From positions 1 through 64,000 of the forward strand of contig CACXQL010000003.1 of the NCBI GenBank assembly GCA_902769805.1: a stretch of DNA of 64,000 nucleotides, written 5' to 3'. The number at the start of each line of letters is the position of its first letter. The stretch's first letter is position 1. The position numbers and the translations under genes were made by a program. A model generated the notes under the pieces. It ran no database searches, had not been told where the DNA came from, and worked only from the letters and a program-made list of their open reading frames with translations. This DNA comes from an uncultured Prevotellaceae bacterium. GTDB taxonomy: Bacteria > Bacteroidota > Bacteroidia > Bacteroidales > Bacteroidaceae. Shown here in pieces: positions 52,323 to 61,196 of the stretch.

Positions 52323-54326
52323 ATGGCAGACGACAAGATGTTACGGATGGAAGAACTCGTCAGAGAACTGAACGAGGCTTCTGACGCATACTATAACGGA
52401 CGGGGAGAACGCATGACTGACTATGAGTGGGATGCCCGTTTCGATGAACTCAAACGACTGGAACAGGAGACGGGGACTACCCTGCCAGACTCACCGACTC
52501 AGAAGGTTTCCGAGGACACCATCACTGGACAGAAGGAAGAACATGAGTTTGCCGCCCTCTCTCTCGCCAAGACAAAACAACCTGCCGAACTGGTGAAATG
52601 GGCAGAAGGACTCCCTATCTGGATATCCTGGAAACTGGATGGTCTCACACTGGTAGTGACGTACGATAACGGAACGCTGACGAAGGTGGTGACACGAGGC
52701 AACGGACATATCGGGACAAACATCACACATCTCTCAAAAGCCATCAGCGGAATACCGCAACAGATTGATGATAAAGGACATACCGTCATCAGAGGTGAAG
52801 CGGTTATCAGCTATGACGACTTTGAGCGCTTCTTGATAGAGAGTGGTGAGGACTATGCCAATCCGCGTAATCTCGCCTCTGGTTCACTGACATTGAAGGA
52901 CGTGGAAGAGGTGAAACAGCGACATATCCAATGGATTCCCTTCACGTTGGTACATACCGACGAGGAGATACCCTCATGGGGCGACCGCATGGACTGGCTG
53001 GAACGGCAAGGGTTCCATACCGTAGAGCATGAAAAGGTGGAGCATCCCGACCAACATTCTGTAGAAAACTGTATCACTGCCTTCACCCAAAAGGTCACCA
53101 GTAAACAGAATCCTTTCCCCGTTGACGGACTGGTTATCTGCTATGACGACACAGAATATGCCCAGACAGGCAGTGTCACAGGGCATCATGCCACCAAGGC
53201 AGGACTCGCCTTCAAATGGCAGGACGAGGCAGCCGATACTGTATTACAGCAGATAGAATGGTCGTGCGCAGCCTCCACCATCTCCCCTGTCGCCGTCTTC
53301 CGCCCTGTTGAATTAGAGGGCACCACTGTCAAACGCGCCTCGCTTTGTAATATCAGCGAGTGTGAACGATTAGGTATTGGCTGTGCTGGGACGGAGATCA
53401 GTGTCATCAAGGCAAACAAGATCATACCGAAAGTCATCAAGGTCATCCGTACGGAAGGAGCCTTGGAGATTCCCCACGAATGTCCTGTCTGCCATGCTGC
53501 GACAGAGATACGCGTCAGTGAGGCAAGCGGAACGAAGACGCTGCACTGCACTAATGCAGAGTGTCCCGCCAAGCAACTGAAGAAGTTTGCCCGCTTTGTG
53601 TCGAAGGAAGGTATGAATATCGACGGCATCTCCGAACAGACACTCTCAAAGTTCATTAACTTCGGATGGGTCAGCGAATATGCCGACCTCTATGATTTAC
53701 GCCGTCATATCCGCGAACTCGCACAGATGGACGGCTTCGGAGAGAAGTCTGCCTCCAACATCATCCGCAGCATCGAGCATTCCGCGAATGTGGAGGCCCA
53801 CCGCCTGCTCTATGCCCTGAACATCCCCTTATGTGGCTTGGATGTCTGTAAACGACTGCTCAGTGCCTATCCTATTGATGAGTTGGTATCGAAAGCCACC
53901 CAACCGTCTGGCGACTTGTTTGCCCCCATGCAGGAGGCTTCGGAAGTCTTTGCACATGTCAATGGCATCGGACCAGAGAAGTCCGCATCTTTCGTCAACT
54001 GGTTCCGCGATGAGCACAACAGACAACGATACCAGCACTTAAGGGAAAAGATACAAGTAACACAGGTTTCCAATGAGCCCGTGGGCAATCAATGCGAAGG
54101 GATGACCTTCGTCATCACAGGCGATGTCCACCACTACAAGAACCGTAACGAATTGAAAGCATATATCGAGTCACAGGGTGGTAAGGTCGCCTCAGCAGTG
54201 AGCGGCTCAACCAACTACCTTATTAATAATGATGTGACGTCAACCTCTGGAAAGAATCAGAAAGCCAAGCAATTGGGTATTCCGATTATCTCCGAGGATG
54301 AGTTCATTGAGAAATACGCAACATAA
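52323..54326 (+). CDS. ligA: NAD-dependent DNA ligase, divergent
   Basis: 667 residues from the ATG at 52323, chosen because a promoter lies just upstream of it. Domain order is normal: Ia (EELVRELNEASDAYY), adenylation with Lys104 in WKLDGLTL (KxDG), then TRGNGHIGTNITH, NPRNLASGSL, OB fold, four-Cys zinc finger (CPVC...HCTNAECPAK), helix-hairpin-helix (MDGFGEKSASNIIRSIE) and C-terminal BRCT (MTFVITGDVHHYKNRNEL). Several motifs differ from standard LigA: TRGNGHIGTNIT for TRGDGxxGEDVT, KLDGL for KIDG(V/L)A. The genome may carry another, standard ligA. Confidence 0.87.
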   Translation: MADDKMLRMEELVRELNEASDAYYNGRGERMTDYEWDARFDELKRLEQETGTTLPDSPTQKVSEDTITGQKEEHEFAALSLAKTKQPAELVKWAEGLPIWISWKLDGLTLVVTYDNGTLTKVVTRGNGHIGTNITHLSKAISGIPQQIDDKGHTVIRGEAVISYDDFERFLIESGEDYANPRNLASGSLTLKDVEEVKQRHIQWIPFTLVHTDEEIPSWGDRMDWLERQGFHTVEHEKVEHPDQHSVENCITAFTQKVTSKQNPFPVDGLVICYDDTEYAQTGSVTGHHATKAGLAFKWQDEAADTVLQQIEWSCAASTISPVAVFRPVELEGTTVKRASLCNISECERLGIGCAGTEISVIKANKIIPKVIKVIRTEGALEIPHECPVCHAATEIRVSEASGTKTLHCTNAECPAKQLKKFARFVSKEGMNIDGISEQTLSKFINFGWVSEYADLYDLRRHIRELAQMDGFGEKSASNIIRSIEHSANVEAHRLLYALNIPLCGLDVCKRLLSAYPIDELVSKATQPSGDLFAPMQEASEVFAHVNGIGPEKSASFVNWFRDEHNRQRYQHLREKIQVTQVSNEPVGNQCEGMTFVITGDVHHYKNRNELKAYIESQGGKVASAVSGSTNYLINNDVTSTSGKNQKAKQLGIPIISEDEFIEKYAT

Positions 54327-54332
54327 AAGAAC

Positions 54333-55394
54333 ATGCGACATCAACGATTCATTGCTCCCCTCCTTCCTATCGCCCTTTGCCTCATCATTGGCATCGTGAC
54401 GGGTTACTGGCTCTTCCTTCAGGCAGAGCTGCTTTGGGCGTTGATGGCGGTTTCTGTCATCCTGTCTCTCCTACTCCATCGCTTCCCAGGCTGTCAGACC
54501 TTCTTCATCTATCTGACGACACTGTTGATGGGTTGCTGGCTTATCCAGCATCCGCTGCCAGACATTCCTGCCGTCCATACTGCCACCACACGCATGCTCT
54601 CCTATCGGATGCACCTTGTGGAAGAACTGCAGACTCTCCCCGATAAGCCCTCCGCCATCATTGCCGCCATGACCTTAGGCGACAAGTCGATGCTGACCGG
54701 AGAGATAAGGGAGGTGTTTAACATCACGGGGGCAGGACATATCCTCGCACTGAGCGGACTGCATCTCGGCATCATCTATATGGTACTCTCCCTCCTTATC
54801 CATAACTATCGCTGGCGGATGGTGAGTCAGATGCTCACCCTACTCACCATCTGGGCTTTCGCCTTCTTGGTAGGAATGACTCCCAGCGTGGTACGTGCCG
54901 CCACCATGCTGACCATCTATGGACTCCTTTCCTTAGGTTATCGACAGAAAATGAGTGTCAACGTACTCGCCTTCACGGCTATCGTTATGCTGATTATACA
55001 CCCTCATGCTCTCTTCGAAGTCAGTTTCCAGATGTCGTTCCTTGCCGTCTTCGCCATCCTGGTATTCTATCCTCCGCTCTATGGACTCATCAGTGAACAG
55101 TGGCTGATGGAACACCGAGTGGTACGTTGGCTGTGGGGTATGACGGCAGTATCGTTGACAGCACAGATCGGAGTGGCACCCTTAATCGCCTTTTATTTTC
55201 ACCGTTTCACGACCTATTTCCTACTAAGCAACTTCGTCGTCATCCCTTGTGCATACCTCATCCTCGTCGGAACACTGTTGTTCTTGATCGCTCAACTCAG
55301 CCTCATCGCCACCTTCCTCTCTGTCGTCACCGAATTCATGTACCAGTCGCTGCAATGGATTGCTTCCCTTCCTTGTGCAACGATTGAATTCTGA
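54333..55394 (+). CDS. comEC: ComEC-type competence protein, truncated
   Basis: 353 residues. Membrane domains flank the ComEC/Rec2 core with [56 protein letters not shown] and [19 protein letters not shown]. Family members in Bacteroidetes usually run to about 600-700 residues, and this one lacks the C-terminal part. After [10 protein letters not shown] comes TGA, but the same frame continues [15 protein letters not shown], which resembles the expected next helix, so a nonsense mutation is likely. It starts 6 bases after ligA. Confidence 0.75.
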   Translation: MRHQRFIAPLLPIALCLIIGIVTGYWLFLQAELLWALMAVSVILSLLLHRFPGCQTFFIYLTTLLMGCWLIQHPLPDIPAVHTATTRMLSYRMHLVEELQTLPDKPSAIIAAMTLGDKSMLTGEIREVFNITGAGHILALSGLHLGIIYMVLSLLIHNYRWRMVSQMLTLLTIWAFAFLVGMTPSVVRAATMLTIYGLLSLGYRQKMSVNVLAFTAIVMLIIHPHALFEVSFQMSFLAVFAILVFYPPLYGLISEQWLMEHRVVRWLWGMTAVSLTAQIGVAPLIAFYFHRFTTYFLLSNFVVIPCAYLILVGTLLFLIAQLSLIATFLSVVTEFMYQSLQWIASLPCATIEF

Positions 55395-55529
55395 TTACAC
55401 ATCAACATCGCCATCTTCCTTCTGTTTGTTCCTAGCGACTGAACCAAGAAGAAAGCATCGAACTAACTCCGTGGTGTTCACAGAGGCAGTGAGAAGTGGA
55501 AAGAGGGAGAAGGTTTTTCTTAACTATTC

Positions 55530-55560
55530 TTTGTTATATCAAAAAAAAATAGTACCTTCG
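55530..55560 (+). promoter_or_regulatory. Promoter of trpS
   Basis: TTTG at 55530-55533, 19-base spacer, TACCTTCG at 55553-55560, 27 bases before the ATG at 55588. Confidence 0.6.
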
Positions 55561-55587
55561 CAGCCAAAATCAAAAACAGAACAGGAA

Positions 55588-56676
55588 ATGGGAAAGATTA
55601 TATTAACTGGTGACCGTCCTACAGGTAAGTTGCACTTGGGACATTATATCGGTTCACTGCGCCGACGTGTAGAACTGCAAGAGGCTGGCAACTACGACAA
55701 GATGTTCGTGTTTATGGCGGATGTACAGGCTTTGACTGATAATGCCGACAATCCCGAGAAGATCAGACAGAACATTATTGAGGTAGCTCTCGACTATCTC
55801 TCCGCTGGTCTTGACCCAGAGAAGTGCGTGTTGTTCATTCAGAGTCAGATTACTGAACTCGCAGAACTGACAACTTATCTAATGAACCTCATCACAGTGA
55901 GCCGCGTACAGCGTAATCCGACTGTGAAAACGGAAATCAAGATGCGTAACTTCGAGGCAAACATCCCACTGGGATTCTTCTGCTATCCCGTCAGTCAGGC
56001 TGCCGATATCACCCTGTTTAAGTCGACAACAGTGCCCGTTGGTGAAGACCAGGAGCCCATGTTGGAAGTGACGCGAGAACTGGTACGCCGCTTTAATGCC
56101 ACTTATGCCCCCGTATTGGTAGAGCCTGAGATTATGTTGCCTGAGAATGCTACAGCACGTCGTCTTCCTGGGACAGACGGAAAAGAGAAGATGTCGAAGT
56201 CGCTCGGCAACTGTATCTATCTCTCTGACGACGCAGATACTGTATGGCAGAAGGTTCGTTCGATGTACACAGACCCTGAGCACATCAACCTCAATGACCC
56301 CGGACATGTGGAAGGCAATGCTGTTTTCACCTATCTGGATGCTTTCTCCAAACAAGAGGATTTTGCCAATTTCCTGCCCGAATACCAGAATTTGGATGAG
56401 TTGAAAGACCATTATCGTCGTGGTGGACTGGGCGACATGAAGTGTAAGAAGTTCCTGAACCAGATTCTTAACGAGATGCTGGAACCTATCCGTCAGCGTC
56501 GTCATGAGTTCGAACAGGACATTCCTGAGATATATAATTTATTAAAGAAAGGAACTGAGAAGGCTCGTGAGACAGCAGCACAGACAATGAGTGAGGTTCG
56601 TGCAGCGATGCGTATCAACTACTTCGACGATGAAGAACTGATACAGTCACAGGCAGAACGCTTCCGGGCAAAGTAA
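55588..56676 (+). CDS. trpS: Tryptophanyl-tRNA synthetase
   Basis: 362 residues from the ATG at 55588 ([20 protein letters not shown]); the open frame extends upstream without homology. The HIGH motif is [16 protein letters not shown] is EKMSKSLGN near 200. [12 protein letters not shown] and [13 protein letters not shown] fit a class Ic synthetase. Charges tRNA-Trp. The last 58 bases overlap the convergent HExxH gene. Confidence 0.95.
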   Translation: MGKIILTGDRPTGKLHLGHYIGSLRRRVELQEAGNYDKMFVFMADVQALTDNADNPEKIRQNIIEVALDYLSAGLDPEKCVLFIQSQITELAELTTYLMNLITVSRVQRNPTVKTEIKMRNFEANIPLGFFCYPVSQAADITLFKSTTVPVGEDQEPMLEVTRELVRRFNATYAPVLVEPEIMLPENATARRLPGTDGKEKMSKSLGNCIYLSDDADTVWQKVRSMYTDPEHINLNDPGHVEGNAVFTYLDAFSKQEDFANFLPEYQNLDELKDHYRRGGLGDMKCKKFLNQILNEMLEPIRQRRHEFEQDIPEIYNLLKKGTEKARETAAQTMSEVRAAMRINYFDDEELIQSQAERFRAK

Positions 56677-57125
56677 TACTGTAAACGTTCTTCTAACGAC
56701 ATACTCGCATAACGGTGCCACCCTGTGGTGCCGTTATCTTTATCTGCCAGGTACTGCATGTCATGCATATGGTCATAAGCCTCCATCTCAAAAGGATTGA
56801 GCAGATAACCGGCATTCCGTAGATGCTTGCGATAACGGCATGCCCTCAACCAATAGACGAAATACTTCCAGTAGAAACATATCCATGAGTCATGCGTGCT
56901 TCGTGCCTGATAGAGATGAATCATCTCATGGTTCTTCAACGTGTCATGATGACAGTTGAAACGCTCTGCCTCTTCCTTGCTATGTGTAATAATATGTCCA
57001 AAGAACGTCATACCCTCATATCCTTTCCGAATCCAAAAGGGTATCGCCACTGCCTGCATGTCACTCATCCTACTGGGACGCTTGGCACGAAACATCAGAG
57101 GTATAATCGTCAGCGGTGTGGTCAT
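56619..57125 (-). CDS. Hypothetical HExxH protein
   Basis: 168 residues. [17 protein letters not shown] (about 65) has the HExxH zinc-peptidase pattern, with a possible third ligand in [15 protein letters not shown] (Glu near 111). A basic, hydrophobic middle ([16 protein letters not shown]) may contact the membrane. No family recognised. It overlaps trpS convergently. Confidence 0.6.
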   Translation of the reverse strand: MTTPLTIIPLMFRAKRPSRMSDMQAVAIPFWIRKGYEGMTFFGHIITHSKEEAERFNCHHDTLKNHEMIHLYQARSTHDSWICFYWKYFVYWLRACRYRKHLRNAGYLLNPFEMEAYDHMHDMQYLADKDNGTTGWHRYASMSLEERLQYYFARKRSACDCISSSSSK

Positions 57126-57247
57126 AACGACTGCAAATATACGACATTTAGTTGAGATTTGAATGTTGAGAACTGAAAATTAACTATTGAGAATTGATTC
57201 GCAAAAGTTCGCTTATATAGGTTTGCACACTTTTGCAAACATTTTTT

Positions 57248-57279
57248 CTTGGAGATAACGCAAATATTTCCTAACTTTG
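57248..57279 (+). promoter_or_regulatory. Promoter of the 57308 gene
   Basis: CTTG at 57248-57251, 20 bases, TAACTTTG at 57272-57279. A short tract of TTGAGA/ATTGA-like repeats precedes it (57150-57200). Confidence 0.6.
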
Positions 57280-57307
57280 CATCAAACAAAAAACGAAATG
57301 AAGCGAT

Positions 57308-57817
57308 ATGATACTCACCAACCGTGAAATATTCCTGCTCGTCATCTGCGCAGTCATATACATCACCTTGTTTGTAATGACTATCCAGTATCACAGACGT
57401 AAGATTCAATTGCTGCAGAGTCGCCTGGACAACATCCATGCCATGCAGAAGATAGCTGTCATTGAGAACCGCGAGCACAGCGTAACCGATATCTTTGCAT
57501 CGCCTGTGTACATGCGTATAAAACAATATCTAAATGAGGGGAAAAGCATGCGAGACAGCGACTGGCATGAACTGGCTGAGGTGGTGGACACTGTATACAG
57601 CGGATTCAGTGAGAAACTCTACAGTTTATATAATATGAGCGACCAGGACTATAATGTGAGTCTGCTCATCAAGGTACGCATCGCCCCAAAAGACATAGCC
57701 ACCCTGACAGCACATAGCAAGGAGAGTGTTGCCTCCACGCGCAGCCGTCTCTACCAGAAGGTATTTGGCAAGAAAGGCTCTACAAAAGACTGGGATGATT
57801 TCATCCTCTCGATATAA
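57308..57817 (+). CDS. Membrane-anchored HTH protein
   Basis: 169 residues. An N-terminal membrane helix (IFLLVICAVIYITLFVM), a short coiled coil (HRRKIQLLQSRLDNI) and a C-terminal half resembling the HTH ends of Bacteroidetes TPR-HTH regulators: SDWHELAEVVDTVYSGFSEKL and LLIKVRIAPKDIATLTAHSK, then VASTRSRLYQKVFG. The TPR sensor half of such proteins is missing. May be a membrane-bound transcription factor. Confidence 0.65.
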   Translation: MILTNREIFLLVICAVIYITLFVMTIQYHRRKIQLLQSRLDNIHAMQKIAVIENREHSVTDIFASPVYMRIKQYLNEGKSMRDSDWHELAEVVDTVYSGFSEKLYSLYNMSDQDYNVSLLIKVRIAPKDIATLTAHSKESVASTRSRLYQKVFGKKGSTKDWDDFILSI

Positions 57818-57858
57818 TTTCTTTAAACTCTAAACGTTAAACTTTAAACTTTACAAAT

Positions 57859-58302
57859 ATGATAGACTATTTAATCGCAAACATGTGGCAGGTATGGGCA
57901 GTAGTATCCATTGTCTGCCTGATTCTGGAGCTTTCGTCAGGTGATTTCTTCATCATCTGCTTCTCCATCGGTGCTGTCTTCGGCATCATCGCCGCAGTAC
58001 TTGGTTTGAACGTCTACTGGCAATTGTTTATCTTTGCCATCTTCTCACTGCTGAGCATCTTCTTCGTGCGTCCCGTGGCTTTGCGCTATCTGCACAAGAA
58101 CGAGCCCAATCGTGCCTCCAATGCCGATGCCTTGATAGGACGGACAGGAAAAGTGACAGAGGCTATCAATGTTGATGCCCCCGGTTATGTACAGATTGAC
58201 GGTGATTTATGGAAGGCTGTCAGTGACAATACTATTAAACCAGGAGAGACTGTACGCGTCATTAGTCGCGAAAGCACTATCGTCACTGTTGAGACATTGT
58301 GA
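57859..58302 (+). CDS. NfeD-family membrane protein
   Basis: 147 residues. Three or four membrane segments (LILELSSGDFFIICFSIGAVFG, IFFVRPVALRYL) and a C-terminal OB fold (DALIGRTGKVTEAI, GYVQIDGDLWKAVSD, VRVISRESTIVTVE). NfeD proteins partner SPFH proteins; here the SPFH gene follows 46 bases downstream. Confidence 0.88.
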   Translation: MIDYLIANMWQVWAVVSIVCLILELSSGDFFIICFSIGAVFGIIAAVLGLNVYWQLFIFAIFSLLSIFFVRPVALRYLHKNEPNRASNADALIGRTGKVTEAINVDAPGYVQIDGDLWKAVSDNTIKPGETVRVISRESTIVTVETL

Positions 58303-58348
58303 ATAATAAGCATTTTAAGATTAAACATTATTATATTAACATTAAATT

Positions 58349-59302
58349 ATGGACATTATGACTTATGTACTTATCGCTATCGTAGTTCTAGTGATTATCT
58401 TCGCCAAGATGGCACTTGTAATCATTCCTCAGTCGGAAACTCGCATCATCGAGCGTCTGGGTCGCTATTATGCTACCCTTAACCCTGGTATCAACATCAT
58501 TATCCCGTTCATTGACCGTGCCAAGGATATTGTGGTTCTGAACCGTGGACGTTATGCTTACTCCAACTCTATCGACCTGCGTGAACAAGTGTACGACTTC
58601 CCTTCACAGAATGTAATCACAAAGGACAATATCCAGATGGAGATCAATGCCCTACTCTATTTCCAGATCGTAGATCCCTTCAAGGCTGTCTATGAGATTT
58701 CAAACCTGCCCAACGCTATTGAGAAACTGACTCAGACAACCCTGCGTAACATCATCGGTGAACTGGAACTCGATGAGACACTGACTTCCCGTGATACTAT
58801 CAACACTAAGTTGCGTGCTGTCCTCGACGATGCCACAGACAAATGGGGTGTGAAAGTCAACCGTGTTGAATTACAGGATATCGTTCCCCCCTCAACGGTA
58901 CTGAATGCGATGGAAAAACAGATGCAGGCAGAACGTAACAAACGTGCCCAAATCTTGACCTCTGAGGGTGAGAAAGCCGCTGAGATTTTGGCATCTGAAG
59001 GTGAGAAAACTGCTATCATCAACCGTGCTGATGCCCAAAAGCAACAGGCTATCCTCCATGCCGAAGGTGAGGCACAGGCTCGTATCCGTAAGGCTGAGGC
59101 TGAGGCAAAGGCTATCGAACTGATTACGGAAGCTGTCGGCAAGAGCACCAATCCTGCCAATTACCTGCTTGCACAGAAATATATCCAGATGATGCAAGAG
59201 CTGGCACAGGGTGACAAGACCAAGACTGTCTACCTGCCTTACGAGGCTACCAACCTGCTGGGCAGTATCGGTGGTATCAAAGACTTGTTCAAGACAGAAT
59301 AA
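58349..59302 (+). CDS. SPFH/Band 7 protein (QmcA/HflC-like)
   Basis: 317 residues. An N-terminal membrane helix (VLIAIVVLVIIFAKMAL) precedes SETRIIERLGRYYATLNPGI, ITKDNIQMEINALLYFQI and VKVNRVELQDIVPP, the SPFH core (to about 200), then a charged helical region with Glu/Ala/Lys repeats (AAEILASEGEKTAI, AEGEAQARIRKAEAEAK) typical of the family. Scaffolds membrane microdomains or regulates proteases. Confidence 0.9.
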   Translation: MDIMTYVLIAIVVLVIIFAKMALVIIPQSETRIIERLGRYYATLNPGINIIIPFIDRAKDIVVLNRGRYAYSNSIDLREQVYDFPSQNVITKDNIQMEINALLYFQIVDPFKAVYEISNLPNAIEKLTQTTLRNIIGELELDETLTSRDTINTKLRAVLDDATDKWGVKVNRVELQDIVPPSTVLNAMEKQMQAERNKRAQILTSEGEKAAEILASEGEKTAIINRADAQKQQAILHAEGEAQARIRKAEAEAKAIELITEAVGKSTNPANYLLAQKYIQMMQELAQGDKTKTVYLPYEATNLLGSIGGIKDLFKTE

Positions 59303-59321
59303 GAAAGTTAACGTAAAATGA

Positions 59322-59347
59322 AAAAGGGAGTGATTGCACTCCCTTTT
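59322..59347. terminator. Terminator after the SPFH gene
   Basis: Perfect 11-bp stem AAAAGGGAGTG/CACTCCCTTTT with an ATTG loop, between convergent genes. Confidence 0.85.
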
Positions 59348-59364
59348 CTTATCTCTTCACTTCT

Positions 59365-59817
59365 TTATCTGATTCTGTCCGCCGCCCTTACCAATTTCTC
59401 ATCTGCAAGGATTGCCTTACGAGCCATGAAATTAAGAATAATCATAACAGCAGGAAAAGAAACGGCAATATCTACATGGAAATTGAGCGCGTCAGGTGCC
59501 ATCTGCTTGCTGACAACTATCAGAGCGACGTACCATAATAAAATTATAATGATATTAACCAGACACAAACGAGCCTGCAGGATGCGTCGCTTAAAAAGGA
59601 AAATAGTACATATACTCAAAGAGGTGGCAAATAGCATAAGGATGAAAAGAGGACACGGAATGAAAGACAAAGCCTTCGACTCCCCTATCGCCCATAAACT
59701 GAACACACGATATATCGCCAATCCCTCCGCCGTCACCGTTGCAAGCTGCATAGACATTGCAAGAATGCCGAATATAACGGCAATCAATAAAAAGACAGAT
59801 TGCTTACGCTGTATCAT
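59365..59817 (-). CDS. DUF4293 family membrane protein
   Basis: 150 residues from the ATG at 59817 (MIQRKQSVFLLIAVI), which matches the DUF4293 start; an ATG at 59862 would only add a tail. Four membrane segments with the family's MIQRxQSxFLLxA motif. Function unknown. Its start overlaps the rpoZ end by a few codons and forms part of the bamD-rpoZ-DUF4293 group common in Bacteroidetes. Confidence 0.85.
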   Translation of the reverse strand: MIQRKQSVFLLIAVIFGILAMSMQLATVTAEGLAIYRVFSLWAIGESKALSFIPCPLFILMLFATSLSICTIFLFKRRILQARLCLVNIIIILLWYVALIVVSKQMAPDALNFHVDIAVSFPAVMIILNFMARKAILADEKLVRAADRIR

Positions 59818-59818
59818 A

Positions 59819-60163
59819 TTATAGACGCTCGTCCTGAAGAGCCTGCTCACGAGCAGGATCACGCCAATACACCTTATCTTCTACAAACTCCTGTGTTGCT
59901 AACAGAGAAGGTTTCGGAAGCTTCTCGTAATAACGGGATATCTCTATCTGCTCACGATTCTCGAAGACTTCCTCCAGAGAATCATTATAGGAAGCAAACT
60001 CAGCCAGTTTCTTGCTCAGATCCTCTTTAATCTGCACACTAATCTGATTGGCACGCTTGGAAATAATCGCTACACTTTCATAAATGTTACCAGTTTTTTC
60101 ACAGAGATCCATGATATTACGCGTTACCGTGTTTACTGGTGCTTTTGATTTCTTGTAATCCAT
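59819..60163 (-). CDS. rpoZ: RNA polymerase omega-like subunit (Bacteroidetes type)
   Basis: 114 residues. MDYKKSKAPVNTVTRNIMDL, IYESVAIISKRANQISVQIK and EVFENREQIEISRYYEKLPK are the pattern of Bacteroidetes RpoZ. Stabilises the RNA polymerase core. Located between bamD and DUF4293. Confidence 0.88.
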   Translation of the reverse strand: MDYKKSKAPVNTVTRNIMDLCEKTGNIYESVAIISKRANQISVQIKEDLSKKLAEFASYNDSLEEVFENREQIEISRYYEKLPKPSLLATQEFVEDKVYWRDPAREQALQDERL

Positions 60164-60167
60164 TATC

Positions 60168-60995
60168 TTAATCTTTTGTTACTTTTTTACATTTGACTAT
60201 AAACTTCTCCGCTGTGGCACACTCCTTGGATTCCGGATATTCATTCAGGAATCCATAGCACTCATCCTCTGCGTCACGATAGCGGTCGAGCCTCTTCTCT
60301 TCAGAACTATTCTCTGCGAGATAGAACTTACTCTTCATTATCAACACAGAGAACTTCTCACGTATCTTTGAAAACGGAAAATTTTTCAAAGCATTCTGGG
60401 AAGTAATGATACATGCCTCGTAATTACTCTCCGTATTAGAATTGACATTTCCAAAATAGCCACCCAAATTATAATACAATTCAGCAGATAGATATTCCTT
60501 TTGTACCAAATTATCCTGCAAATCAAACAAACGCTGCTGGGCAACAGGTCTGAGACGCGAGTCTGGATAAATATCAAGGAATTGCTGATAAGCATTAAGG
60601 GCACCCATCGTTGGAGTCTGGTCGAGACGAGGCTCAGGAACACTTTGATAAAGAGACTGCCCTATATAGAAACATGCCTGCTCTGCGAAATAGCCTCGAG
60701 GATAGCTAGTATAGTATTTCTTAAAGGTAGCACTGGCAGACTCATAGTCTCTGTTACAATACTCTGCCATCGCCAAGAGATAAAGACTCTCTTGCCCCGT
60801 CTCTCTTCCTTTGCGAAGCAATACTAAATCCTGAAGCAACGCAGATGCATGCTGATACTTGCCCATAGCAAAACATTGCTTGGCATATTCGTATTTGTAA
60901 TCATTATCCGTTGACTTATAAACCCTATTGAACTCAGAGGCGCAACTGCTCATCAAAGCAGCCATATAAAGTATGATGACAGTACTTTTCTTCAT
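60168..60995 (-). CDS. bamD: Outer membrane assembly lipoprotein BamD
   Basis: 275 residues. Lipoprotein signal (YMAALMSSCASEF, Cys18) followed by TPR repeats with YEYAKQCFAMGKYQHASALL, ESLYLLAMAEYCNRDYESAS, YPRGYFAEQACFYIGQSLY and EYPESKECATAEKF. It supports BamA-dependent beta-barrel insertion. It starts the bamD-rpoZ-DUF4293 unit. Confidence 0.92.
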   Translation of the reverse strand: MKKSTVIILYMAALMSSCASEFNRVYKSTDNDYKYEYAKQCFAMGKYQHASALLQDLVLLRKGRETGQESLYLLAMAEYCNRDYESASATFKKYYTSYPRGYFAEQACFYIGQSLYQSVPEPRLDQTPTMGALNAYQQFLDIYPDSRLRPVAQQRLFDLQDNLVQKEYLSAELYYNLGGYFGNVNSNTESNYEACIITSQNALKNFPFSKIREKFSVLIMKSKFYLAENSSEEKRLDRYRDAEDECYGFLNEYPESKECATAEKFIVKCKKVTKD

Positions 60996-61015
60996 CCTAT
61001 ATCAAATTTGACGTG

Positions 61016-61023
61016 CAAAATTA
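61016..61023 (-). promoter_or_regulatory. -7 box of bamD-rpoZ
   Basis: TAATTTTG on the minus strand, 20 bases before bamD, in the 200-base gap divergent from uvrB. Confidence 0.5.
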
Positions 61024-61158
61024 GTCATTTTTCTGTTAATTCCAAAGGAAAACAAACTATTTTTAGCAAATATCACACGAATATAACGTTTGTTACGAAG
61101 ATTTACCATGATTTTGAGTCTCGACTAGGAATTCTTTTACTAAAAAATGGACCATTCT

Positions 61159-61190
61159 CTTGTTTATTTGCATACTTATTCGTACCTTTG
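61159..61190 (+). promoter_or_regulatory. Promoter of uvrB
   Basis: CTTG (61159-61162), 20 bases, TACCTTTG (61183-61190). The ATG at 61197 is 6 bases downstream, so the message should be leaderless. The ACTTATTCG before the -7 box is the same as for cobJ. Confidence 0.6.
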
Positions 61191-61196
61191 TACCTT

